NCBI GenBank assembly: GCA_004369045.1 | Contig: ML213510.1 | Span: forward strand, 521,919-585,918 | Length of the DNA stretch: 64,000 bases | Direction of reading: 5' to 3' | Source: Heliocybe sulcata | Lineage: Eukaryota > Basidiomycota > Agaricomycetes > Gloeophyllales > Gloeophyllaceae | Shown: one piece after another, positions 45,049-56,800 of the stretch | How positions within the stretch are numbered: position 1 is the first letter of the stretch | Layout: the number at the start of each line of letters is the position of its first letter | Made by a program: the position numbers and the translations under genes | Notes under the pieces: model-generated | What the model was told of the DNA's origin: nothing | The model's database searches: none | What the model saw: only the letters and a program-made list of their open reading frames with translations

Positions 45049-47273
45049 TCAGACACCTCCTTCTGGTGGACCATGATGCCTAGTAGGTCCGATTCTTCTC
45101 CCCCTTCCAGCGAACCCAACTCGGAAGGGAAGAATGCCTCTACCCAGCATAGGGACTGGCTGAGATGGACCTGCGCGACTTGGCGGGGATTCGTCTGCGA
45201 TTTCCTCCACTTCGTCCTCGTCATCTTGTGGCTGACAATGACAGGGGTCCGTGAGTCGTTGCCTCTCTGTCATAGCTGCCATGCATACTTACGTCCAAGT
45301 CAACAACCAATGCACCCATGTGCCACCCAGCAGCCGCTGCTGCGAAGCAGAACATGTCCCTTTTCTTCTTCTTTCCGTAATCAAACTTGACTTCAGTCGG
45401 TACCTCTACTCGTGGCGGCGTACCGAACCGATGATCTCGCGCCCTTGATCTCTGTTGCTCCGTTGTGAAGCCTCCCGCTGTACCCGGCTCGATGGTTCTC
45501 GGGTCACCCAGGCCTAGCGCGCCCTTCGAGTAGGCACCCCAAGTGTAGAGCTTTCCTGTCGAGGTCAAGGCCCCGTAATGGTAATCACCCAGAACCACTG
45601 ATATAACATTCTTGTTTTGCAGTTGAGGGATGATTTCCGGGTTGGAGTCGGGAGTGGTAGATGCGGACCCCATGAGCACTATGGAGCTGCTCCCGGGAGA
45701 ATAAGCGGTAAATGTTTGAAAATGGGCGGATATCTGAAGCAGGTTTTATGTACCCCGAATGAGGATCATGGCGAAGGGACGTACGTGGGTGATGTGCATT
45801 ATCTCCGGAGAAGCGAGAGAAACCTCGGGCGTAGTACCTTCCGGAGGGGAGAAAGTCGGATGCTCCCGCACATGCTGCACCTCACTAAATTGTGGAAGCT
45901 AGAACACGCTGTCAGACCTACCCGAGGTTTGCCATACTCTCTACTTACATATTCCCATCTGACTTGGGGTAGCTCAGCGGGCCCATTGAGTCCACGGAGG
46001 GTCAGGACGTGACCCTTGTTCGTCAATCCAACGATCATATTATCACCGCCTGCAATCTTAATAAGTCGAATCTCTTTCCTTCGGTTCTCTTCGCTGTCTC
46101 CAGTATGCGGTAGCTCAGGTAGATGACTTGGTATAGGCGGCAGTCTATGCGGATCCGACTGCATGTCCCAGGTAACGCAAGGAATTGTACCTTCTGGAGT
46201 GGCTTCAGCGCGCTTGTCGCCAGATTGGTTCATCTGTTCACTCTTCTCGTCGAAGATGCGGGCCATCTCGTCGAGGAAAGGCCACCAGATGAGGACATCT
46301 CCAGATTGTGTGAGCACGCATGAGAAGGCCCAGCCACAGTCAATTTGAGCCGGAGTATGCTCCGGTACACTCTTGTCGAGCAAGGGCGACACCAGACGGA
46401 AGGGGCGGCCCCAGCTACGGAAATTCCATATATCCAGGTTCGCGTCTAAAGCTGCCGAGTGCAATCTTCCGCAACTATGAAACATAAACCGACGCGTCAG
46501 CGCCACCGATATTGGTGGGGGTGGAGAGATTTGTTTCAAGCAAAGTCAGCGCACCTGATACTGCGGATGGGCGCAGGCAATTGCAATCTCAAGGGCTGCT
46601 CTGCGACCTTCTCAGGGACAGAGTAGCCATCGCTACGCAGAGACATAAATGTTCCGTTCAGTGCGCCTATAAAGAGACACCATTAGGCAGGTATCCCTCT
46701 AAGATGATAGCGTAAATTGGTACCCCAAACGTGGATCTGTCCTTCGGAATCGAGGGCGTGAAACGACCTGTCGAGTGCGGACATGATGAATGATGACAAT
46801 CAGATACTATTAGTAATATGTGTTCACGCACATTCCTCCAGCCGTCAGGCTGACTATGCGAACTCCTGGAATGCGCAGTTCTGCGGGAGCAGGTACACCT
46901 TCGCCAAAGGCATACTTCGGTATTTGCGATTTGCTTAATCCAAGCCTATTATTTGACGTCTCTCTGTCAATCATGAAGAAAAGTTTTGTGAACACTCCGC
47001 GGATCTCTTGGATATGACGAGAACTCACCCCCAGACGAAGACTTTCGGGTGGCTGAGCCCTTGATAAATGAACTTCCATCCGCTCGTCCTGGCTGTCCCT
47101 TCTCCGGAGAAATTGAAGTCCTGTTTTAGCTTACGTTTCCAAAACGTATCGTCGTTGCATAGATCCGCGAAAAAGTGACTCGTGCAAGCGAGGCGGCCTA
47201 CATCAGGAGGAGATACATAGGGCAGGAGGTTGTCGAGGAGCGTCTCAACTGGTATATCAGAGAGAGACAGCAT
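45049..47273 (-). CDS. F-box and RCC1-repeat protein (SCF-associated factor, SAF1-like)
   Basis: Predicted substrate adaptor of an SCF ubiquitin ligase. Starts at the ATG at 47273 with an F-box: LSDIPVETLLDNLLPYVSPP, then VGRLACTSHFFADLCNDDTF. RCC1-type blades follow: KVFVWG; VRIVSLTAGGM; FHALDSEGQIHVWG; IRSISCGRLHSAALDANLDI; IDCGWAFSCVLTQSGDVLIW; VISVVLGDYHYGALTSTGKL then YTWGAYSKGALGLG; and GWHMGALVVDL. The domain order and spacing match yeast Saf1, which targets unprocessed vacuolar or lysosomal proenzymes and adenine deaminase; the target here is unknown. The C-terminal tail is acidic then Gly/Arg-rich (DDEDEVEEIADE, then RVGFAGRGRRIGP). It contains about seven short introns. Confidence 0.88.
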
Positions 47274-48668
47274 CGTACGCTGCAAGTTACGATGCGAGTT
47301 ACAGTACAGCAAGCTGCTACAGAGTCAATGCGCAGGTCGCGTCAGTGGCAAAGGGCGCCGCAGCCGCACCAGATTGCCAGTATGACGTCACCCAGAGTAA
47401 GCATGGGTTTGGGAAGCTGTGACAGAGTCACAGTAAGTTTGAAAATTGTGGTTTTGCGGGTCTTACCTGTTCCTCTACGTCCTCAGCGTCGGAATCCAAC
47501 TGCTCGTATGGCTGTGCCAACTTTGGCGACCGAACGACGACCGCTCTTACAGAACACCCATGCGATGGGTAAGATAGCTGCGCACCTGAGACGGGCACGC
47601 AGCTGCTCTGGCGCAGTCGGAGGATAGGGATCCATCTGACTGTTGAATGTCAAAATCTTTCGTCAGGTGCGATATTAATTTCCTCCCGCTTTATGTTTCT
47701 TGGCATTTATTTTGGGCAAGGCCTTGATGCGCGACCAATAGAGGCGGAAGCAAGACTACATATCTCAATTTTAGTGCCGCAATCATATTGCGCGCGGCAA
47801 CGATCAGCAGCTGAGCGCTGGCAGTTGCTGGTGCCTTGCGTGGACATACTGGCCGGTTCCCATCCTCGGAGAATCTCTGTGGCTTGGCTGTATTATTTGA
47901 ATAAACCCGGTGGAAGAGAACTCGTGCCAATTCCGGCGTCATCGGCCTCACCGTGTGTCAAGCACTTGGTCGACAGCAAGGTTGCCCAGTCAATCAAGAG
48001 CTCATATGACTCTGTTGCGGCGGTCTCGTCCTCGAAGGCTAAAAGGGTATGACATCATCGTCCGTGCTCTTATCCGTTTGGTAGAGGGCGGCCCGCAACA
48101 GCAGTTGATTGCACTGTATCGGGTTGTCCTGTCTCACGGGGCTCTTCGACCTGTCAAATGTATCCCTGTCTTAGGTCAATAAACTCGCCAGAAAGCTGGC
48201 ACTATCTCCCAGGCAAGCATCAAAACTGTATCTTGTTGTGATCTTCCTTTCGCACCGAGGCCGGAATCTGCTCTCCTCATGGCATCATCCGTCCATCCTC
48301 CTCTCACAGTCGTCACTCACGCTGTCGGTCCTTCATCGCATGTGTTCCTGGGTCGATCAGTCCATCTCCGAGTAGGATTGCATTCCGAACTCTGCGGTTG
48401 TGTGCACGGTGGAGCGCTCAGCTGTGTACGCATAAGACGTTCATCCGGGCAAGGTCGAGGCTCGATCCTCAGTGACATCTCCTGGCAATGTTGTGTTACT
48501 TATCGTCCATTCCTACTCGCCGCCGCCATTATACTCCAAGGGATCCGCTGTTTCCGCACTCTGTCACGTACATTGGCATCTGGCGTACCTTGGACCCTGG
48601 AGACGCCGAATAAACACAAGTGATCTGCTTTGCTCAATATAGGTGGCAACGCGACTATTGGCTAACTT

Positions 48669-48953
48669 ATTTATATTCCTACCGAAGACCATCAGGATCT
48701 CCTGGATATTGGATGCGGAACTTGAGCGCTTCTCGGTGCCTCGCTGGCCATCTCGCCGGGGCAGGCGTTTTACTTCTTGACGGACTGCCATCCATTTCTG
48801 GTAGTGGTACCGAGCATCGGCCTCACACCCTCTTTGATGAAGTCTCAGGCTGGCGGTGCACATAACACCCGACAAGTTGCTACGGTTATACTTGTAAATG
48901 TGCTGATGTTCAGGCAGCTCTTCGAGACACATGGGAAGTTCGCCAGTACTTGA
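48669..48953 (+). pseudogene. Possible decayed methyltransferase motif-I segment
   Basis: One plus-strand frame reads PTEDHQDLLDIGCGT, then a TGA codon, then ALLGASLAISPGQAFYF and LTDCHPFL. With that stop ignored, this has the shape of the SAM-binding motif (LLDIGCGTG) and following helix of class I methyltransferases, with the acidic strand end at LTD. No further motif could be found up- or downstream, and an upstream stop lies close by. It is either an old gene fragment or chance similarity. Confidence 0.25.
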
Positions 48954-51068
48954 ACAGTTGTTGGTCCAGAATTTTCTTATCCTTCAGTCCGCTGGCCGGC
49001 TACCCGTGGTACTTATGACTTGCATCTGTTATCAGGGTCATTCGTCTGCCTGAAGTACATGACTGTCCTTTTCTTGGACACGTGTCTTTCAGATCCAAGA
49101 GGGTCAAGAGAATAGACGGTCAGGTAATTCCAAGTTTCCTTGGCGCAGGTCCTCTGGTCACCTGTAAAATGGCTATTATGCAATACATGATCCCTCTCGA
49201 AAGCGCCCAATGTCCCGAACCTCCGTCGTCGGAAGTTGTGGTGGTGCGTATCGGGCCTCCGATAGTAGTGTGGCGTACTGAAGGCGAATATCGACGGAGG
49301 TATATCGTGATAAGATGATAAGCTACTGACTTAATGGAAGCCGTGCAAAGGCACCTTGTTTTGCCCAGCCGTAGCGTCAGTTTCACAAAATGGGGCTTCG
49401 TTGATTGTGGCGCTCTAGGACGACGTCGATAATAATAGCAAGACTGCGACCAATATCAAGACTCTAGGCGGCACGCTCTACGGCTGGCCGAAGATCAGAT
49501 ATCGTGAGTAGAGTAGGAATTGGTTGAGCCATGTCCTGAAGATACAGTGTTGAAATATTGACTTCCTCGCAGGCAGGCAGTCAGCAGTCTACATACCTGT
49601 CGGAACGACGCAATGTCATTTCAACTCAGCGGCGTCACTTGACTTGATACCATCACCGTGCCACTTCTGTTGTTATCTTCGCTATGTCCTCCTGACTGAC
49701 AGCGGCCTTTGTGTCTATAGATTTGACAGTGAAATCCGGGTACACCTGAATGCTGCAGTATGATACGTCAAGTGAGTCCTCTACTCTTGACATATGGATA
49801 AAAAGTTATGACCATTGTCAGGATCTGCAAATTTCCATTCGTCAAGGTCCGAATGTGCAGGTCGGCCGCTTTTCAGTTTCCGGATGCTTTCTCACAGCAT
49901 TGGCAGGGAATGTCGAAACTTGCAGATCCCATAACAATCGTTGCCCCGAGAGTGCTGGCAGGGAAGCGACTTCGAGAAGCAACAAACACTGCCTCAAGTC
50001 CCGCCTTAAGTGCGAGCTGACGTCAGTTCGATAGGCTCTGGCGGGATTCCCAGACCGCATTGAAGTGAAATTGCATTCGAAGAGACATGACGAAGGCGAG
50101 GAAGCAATAGGCGTGGACGATGTGTGTGACATCCGTCTGCTGCATCGCTGAAACGTGATAGCGGTTGCATTTGTGCACGCATCATATGCCTAGGCGTCGT
50201 ACGAAGTTCTCGTCGGTTTCTTGCTCGGTCGTATCTCGTGGCGAAGGCATCAATCGCGGAGCATGCCTCGTACAAGCTTCAGGTCGACAGAACACTCTAG
50301 AAAGGCATGCGATACGCAGTGTCGTTTGTCACCCTTGGCGAAGTCCATTGTTCTTTTCGGACCCCGTTTCCTCGCTACAACCCTCCTTGCGTTCCTTTCA
50401 AGCGGCACAGCGGCGCAGTGCGTTCTTTCCTGTTCTATTTCAAAACTTCCTTTTTTAATCCGAACATCTCGACCGTTGAACGGTCGCTCACACTGGACCA
50501 ACCGACCAGGAGGGTTCTCAAAGCCCCCGACAGCTGCGCTCCGGCGCTTCTGAATCCCACCCATCTCATCTCATTCATGTTTCCCAGACTGGCCGGGCCG
50601 CGGCCAAGCGTGAGTATGGAGAGCCTAAATCCACATTTAGGCAGGGGGCATCCCGACCGAGCAAGCCAGCCACCCAGCACGCACGCCAATCTGCAGGTAC
50701 GCTCCTCCCCACCTTGTCGAGCTGCGACCTTCTCACTGCTCTGTTCTCGATTTCCGTGCAGGCGTCTTCTCGAGCTCGAGGGGTTCGGTGCTTCTATTCG
50801 CGATGGGCAGGCCGCGACGCGTACACATACGCGTCTGCGTTGTCACGTCCGTCATCCTGTGCGAGTTTCTCCTTCCGTCTGCGCGTGCGTGTCTCGTGTT
50901 CGGGGCGGGATTCCGGAAGCGCTGGCCGTTGAGAGCCCCACGTCCGCTGCTCAGCGTGCAGGCAGGTATTCGCCGAAATTTACGTCTCGAACACATAACG
51001 CGTACGTCCGGGCCCGCATTGCATCTAGGCACCGACCCTGAGTCAGATCCGCCTTCTTCACTCTGTTG

Positions 51069-51121
51069 CATCACGAGTAATCTTACAATTATTGCATTAC
51101 GAGTAATCTCATAATTGTAAG
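51069..51121. repeat. Short direct repeat with an 11-bp inverted repeat
   Basis: CATCACGAGTAATCT (51069) recurs as CATTACGAGTAATCT (51095). CTTACAATTAT (51082-51092) and ATAATTGTAAG (51111-51121) form perfect 11-bp arms around an 18-base loop. The role is unknown; it could be a protein-binding site or a small foldback. Confidence 0.6.
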
Positions 51122-51844
51122 CACACAAATCATAACCGCTGATCGACCGACCGCGACGGCGCGCAGGAGATAAACATGCTGATGTTAGTCATGTCATGTT
51201 ACATTATGTACACAGATGAGCCTGCAAACAGCGAGTTCTACGCACTTGACGTCCCGACAAACAAATAGAACTTATGAACCAAGTATAATACGATATACAC
51301 AAGTACGGTCCGTCATTAGAAAAGTACAATAAGCACATTCGCACACCGCGAGACAGGGGGCCGGTCGAATAAACATAAGTCCTACAGTAACCCTATCCAC
51401 AAGCAGTATAACAACGATCAAACTCGAAAGGGGACATCAACGAAAGCAATAGATAGTGTGCAGCAGAGGAGAGACATGAGAGGTAGACTGGACGCATGCA
51501 GGTAAAGAATTTACAGGAAGTGTAGGAGTACATTATCAGACCATAAACCGTATGCGAGGCGTGATGTTGAAGTAGTGTAGGCTGCGGACCTTGGTACAAG
51601 CAGATAAGGCGACAGGCGAGGAAGGAGGTCCCGTTAAAGGGATCTTAAGTCGAAGTTGAGTCGAGCAGGAAACAGGGTGGTTAAGTTGCTGTACAATAAG
51701 CACTAGGAGTGAAGGGACACAACCGACGCGATGGAAGGTAGGCAGGCAGGAGCAGCGCTATTCCAGTACAGACAATAAGCACCACCGAATCAAACCCGTC
51801 GAGAAAAGCAACTCACCATATCTCGCACAAGTCTTGCGCCTCCC

Positions 51845-53849
51845 TCACCTCCGATACCCATCCTCCTCCTCCTCCTTCGGCGGCTCATACCCAGGCAGGG
51901 GCGTCAAAAGCGTGCTATCCGCCGGCAACCGCCCCCCGCCCATCCCCGCAAACCCGCCCGCAGCACCCGCCCCATACCTCGCGGGCGCCGGCACCGAATA
52001 GCTCGACCCCTGCGGCACATGCAGAGGCCGCATCGCCGGCCCCGTCAGGTCCTCCGGCATCGCGAGCGGCGGGTAGCGCAGCTCGTCGCCGAGGTACGAC
52101 GGCGCGCTGCCGTACATCATCGCGTGCGCCTGCGGGTGCGCGTAGCTGCTGCTCCCGGGCGCCCTGAACCCGCCGTGGTGCGCATGCGAGGAGACCGGCT
52201 CGTACTCTTGGTGCATCGACGGCAGGGACATCCGGTGTCGCGGCAGGGAGAACGGGGACGAGGTCGGGTGCGCGGAGGTAGGCGAGAGGTGCTGCGAGTG
52301 CGAGTGCGTGGGGTGCTGGTGTTGCGGGTGGAGGGAGGGCTGCGGGTAGCGAGAGAGGGAGGAGCTGGCGACGGCGACTGCTTGCTCTTCCTTCTTCTGC
52401 TTCCGCCATTGTTTGCGGAGCTCTTTGAATTCTACGAGTGTAGTGGGTTAATACCTGAGACGTACCACCTCTAAAAAACGCATATATGCGCTCTGAACAA
52501 ACGAAGAGCATATACTGGTCATTCGTGTCTCACGAACTCCAAGTACTGTCCCGATTCAAGCGCCAGAAATCATATTGCGCCCAGACCAACCAGCCAGGCA
52601 AACGAGTACAAAGAATAGGCAGCAAGCCGCCTAACCCAGACCAAAAAGACGGCAGACACTCACCAGCAGGCGTCCGCCTCTGTCCATGTCCCTGCATCAC
52701 CACATGCGCGTTCAAGTGGTTCAGCGTGCCATACGCCTTGCTGCACCCGGGCCAGCTGCACAAGTAATTCCGCTCAATCTCATCGTACCGTCTCCGCGGC
52801 CGCTTGCGGACCTGCCCTGGCAGCGGGATAAACGAGTACGTCTTCTTATTACTCCCCCCTGAGCCGCCCGAGGCGCCTTGCGCACCTGTGCCTGTGGAAG
52901 GCGAGACCGGCGAGCGTCTCGACGCGGTGGAGGTCGCGGGGGAGCGGTTCGGGTTCGAGAGCGGCTCGGTAAAGGGCATGTTTGGGCTCGGCCCGCCCCC
53001 GCCGCTCGTCGTGCTGGATCCCGAGAAGGTGCTCTGAAGAGGACTCAGCGGTTCCTCGTGCCCGTACCCCGCTGGCACGGCGGGAATCTGAAAGCCGCTC
53101 TCGTCTGTCGCAGACTGGGCCTCGTCATACTTTCCGTCCGACGACGGTTGGGACCACTGCTGCTGTTGCTGCCCAGACGGATACGAGTGTTGCGGCTGGG
53201 GGAGGTGCAGCGACGAAAAGTCGTGGACAGAGCCTGAGCTTTGACGCGAGAGCGCATAGCGCGATGGCGGGGAGTCGTACTGGGACTGCGAGTCTGGGTA
53301 GCGCGCGTTGTAGGACGGGGCGGGCAGCGTGTACGGGGACACGGTGGGCTCCGACATGCGCCGGGCATCGAGCATGCTGAGCGGGGAGTCGGAGTAGGTC
53401 GGCTGGCTCCGGGGAATGGCGGCGTAGCGGCTGGACGAGGCGGCGGCGGGGTTGGCGAGGAAGCGCTCGTTCGGGAAGGCGGGCTGGTTGGCGGGGGCGC
53501 TGTAGGGGTGCTCGAGGGGCGGGGAGGCGCTGGCTACAGGCGAGGGGGAGGCGTACTGTGGGTGGTGCGCGGGGTGGGCGGGAGACCCTGGGGACGCCGA
53601 GGCGGCAGAGTCGTGGTAGTAGCCTTCGTGGTCGTACATGGGGTCAGAGACATTGTACTCGTAGTTGGTGTGGGAGGTGGAGGAGCCCGAAGGCGACCCG
53701 GAGGCGGAGGCCGGGCTGTAGGGGTAGGGCGGCGGGGACGGCGGGGGCTTGTGGAGGAGGTGGTTGAAGATGCGGGGCCGGTCAGGGGCGTCGTCGGCGG
53801 GCTGGAAGGGCGGGTGTGGCTGGAAGAAGGAGGGGTGATGGAGTAACAT
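51845..53849 (-). CDS. C2H2 zinc-finger transcription factor, Con7-like
   Basis: Nuclear DNA-binding protein. Two exons, 53849-52664 and 52431-51845, joined in frame across a 232-nt intron, encode about 590 residues. The N-terminal ~330 residues are disordered, rich in Pro, Ser, Tyr and Gln. The conserved core is RKRPRRRYDEIERNYLCSWP followed by GCSKAYGTLNHLNAHVVMQG and HGQRRTPA, then EFKELRKQWRKQKKEEQ. It forms one C2H2 finger (C-x4-C...H-x5-H type) with a basic N-flank and a helical C-flank. This arrangement matches Con7 of Magnaporthe and its relatives, which control morphogenesis and cell-wall genes in ascomycetes; the role in basidiomycetes is not known to me. The C-terminus is His/Ser/Pro- then Gly/Ala-rich. 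The single intron falls exactly between the finger and its helical extension. Confidence 0.88.
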
Positions 53850-56800
53850 GAAGGGAGGGCGATGGGTGATTCATACAACGCTCGCCCGGGCACGCATTTT
53901 TGAGACAGAGCGCGGACGGTGATTGGTCCTCTTGGCAAGTATTATTTACTGACCGCGATATCTCAGCCCAAGTTCCATTCGAGATCTCACTTTGCGGATC
54001 TAATTTTCCCCGATCGATCCTCAGTCACCCTTCCCGAACGGGCCTTATTAAAATCAGCGCGTCACGTCACTCATTCCAGAACGCCGGAGTCGCGTTAAAT
54101 TGCCGGCCGTCTCCGAGGCATGTGACGGGTCACGTCTTCTGATAACCCCTGCCGGTGGTGCCGGGCCGTCAGGTGGCTTGAGTGCAGACGCCCGTATCGT
54201 CGAATGCCCCGACCATCCCGACCCAATCGGGGCCCGGGTACGGCTCAAACACTTGCTTCCCGCGCCCCCCTCCTCGGCACCGCTCCCCTTTCGGTGTATG
54301 TTTTCTGATCGCGGTCCCCGCCATCACGGTCGTCGTTCCTTGGCGCTCTACTCAACGTCGACGTTGTCATCACTCATCGCCTCCTGATCTGATTATCGTC
54401 CATCCACCGACTGCGACACGGATAGCGATTCCCGGTCGATAACACGAGGCTACGCATCTCCCCTCTGCGGAATTCACTCGCCGTACCTTTTTGTTTATGT
54501 TGTCGAACTTTCTGCATGTGTATGCCACACGGCCCAAGCATTGCATCTTCCTCAGACACGAGTCCGCCACGTAGATCCTTCTGAATATTCAAATATTCAA
54601 GTCAGAAGTCTATCAGCCCACAAACGCCCTTCCGAATCCGTCCGCTTCTTTTTCTCAGCTGCCAAGCAACATCAACGGGTTTTCTGAGAAACCCATCACC
54701 TGCTCGCTCGTCTGTCCCCACTCCACGACCAGCGCGTTTCAGATCCTGTCTTCTCCCGTTTCCCTTCGAAATTGCAATTTTATCCAGTCCATGCCCGCGT
54801 TTCAAAATTCCGCGACGGCTGCAACGGACTCTGAGAGCGCGCGAGCCTGGGGAGACGAGGGAGGGTCAGACGTCGTGTGATGTCAGGTTTAGCTGTGAGG
54901 AGGAGGACGACAGGAACGTTACGATCACGATCGAGACCGACGACAGGCTTCTCGCGAACCCACGACGGCAGCGGGTGATCTGGGTTCTTGATCCCGGGCC
55001 ACGCATACTGCCGCAGTCAGTTTTGATGCCTTTGTCTCTGTCTCTGTTGCTGTAAATCTGTTGCTTGTATTCCTGTTGCCTTGCGTCTGTCAGATACTCC
55101 GTATGGCTACGTGTCAGAATAATAATTGCAGCCGGGGATATGTGTTGATATGGGGCACAGCCCCGCGCCATTAAACTACGTCTCGACGTCAACCATCCGC
55201 AGCAGCCCGCCATCGAGCGCGTCGACGCCTGTCGCCTCGTCATAAAGGGTCGTCGGACACGGAAGCATTTCTCAGGCACGCCTCCCTTCCCCAGAAGACG
55301 AAATCGGTCTATCGTCTATCTCGCCGCGGCCGCCGCCCCAGCCCGACTAGCACTAAATCTTAATGGTGGCAGGGACGAGCGCCGGACGGAGTCAGACTCG
55401 CTTGGCGGCGTAGCGACCGACATTGTTGCTTCCATGCTTCCATGGCTGATAAATTGGGGTATCGTCATCGGCCCTTGCAGCGCTCGCAGCGGGTCTTGAT
55501 AAATTCGAGCTTTGTAGCCAGGAGTCCCGAGTCAGCGCCGCTGGACTTTGGCGCTGATGCTGATGGAGTGGCAAAACTCTATCTCGTCCAGGCGGCTACT
55601 GGTGTGGTTGGTGGACGCAAGATCCGAGAGGGCGCATCTTGTGGACGCCCCTCCTTCGACTTCATACCGGCGAATACGTACGTACGCGGGCAGAGCGCCT
55701 GCGTGCTTCCCGGTATCCCCGCACGATCTATGCGGTCGCGTTCATATATCAGTGTGTAGGCATGGAACGGACCCTACGCGCCGTGTTGGCGTATAATAGC
55801 CGGATGGGCATGAGGGCCTAGGTTCTCTGCGATGTGTGTCCTGGCGGGTCCATCAGCGCGAAGTCCTCGAGTGCGGTGGTGCAGCGATCGTGCTGCCCTG
55901 TGACTGAGAAATTAGAATACTTCCCGACTCCTGGAAACGAAACAACGAGACCGGAGGAAGGAGAGCAGACGTCGATACATTGAGTAAGCAGTGGTAGGCG
56001 AAATCTAATCTGATACTTGGACGGCAGGGGGTATATGCAAGTCATCTGTGTCTGCAGATGTCATCTTGGTTTGATGAACTCTGTGAAATCGAATATTACA
56101 TACGGTACGCGTCCGACGGTCGCACAACTGATTTAGTCAGAGACGGGCGTCGCAGAGGTGAAGACAGAATATTTTCTTGGGGACAACGTACCTGGCACGT
56201 AATAGGGTTTAGAACGCTCGCTCGCAGTGGCTGAGACATTGAAAGAGGATGTTTACTTGACGTGCGCGTGTCAGGCACCCGGGATGGCGATTGCACAGCC
56301 CGTCAGGAGACGGCGCAGTGATGCTCCTGCGCTGACAGTACTGCTCGGAATTAATGTCGCCATTCTGATGAATTTATTTCTTCAGAGTTAATCAGCTGCT
56401 GCAGGCGGGAGTGCCTTGCGGGGTTGCCAAGTTTGCGAGTGCGCGTCGATTTCGTAAACGCCTTCGTCGAATGGGGATACACCCTCTCGCCACTATGTTC
56501 GGTGTCCGCGGATCCGGACAAACCCCCGGACGCGAGTATATCTGGCAATCCGGCTTTGCGCAGAAGCGTACGCGTTCTGCAAGGGATATGCATCGGGCAG
56601 ATGTGGCGAGCTACAATCGAAGCCTATCGTACAGACCAGGGGGCTTCCTTTCGAATACAGCGTCCATGCACATGGCTGGCCTGTTTGCGGCGCCCCAAAT
56701 TGTTTAATGACAGTGGACGGACTAGCTGCCCCGGAGTCGATCAGGTCCTCGACACGCCCTACTTTCAGTGTAATCGGGACTGATACTTGGTTGTCATGAA

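Larger units (their letters stand above)
47274..51844. other. Gene-poor block of 4.6 kb
   Basis: No convincing gene. It contains a trace resembling methyltransferase motif I at about 48669-48953, a plus-strand frame at 50307-51041 (244 codons, GC-rich) that overlaps an intron-like GTACG..TGCAG segment (~50698-50761), and the stem-loop at 51082-51121. The ~600 bases before 51845 are probably the 3' UTR of the zinc-finger gene. Confidence 0.45.

Noticed and set aside
50307-51041. Plus-strand frame of 244 codons
   Set aside because: GC-rich, Arg/Ser/Pro-heavy, overlapped by long frames on both strands, and crossed by an intron-like segment; no family resemblance.
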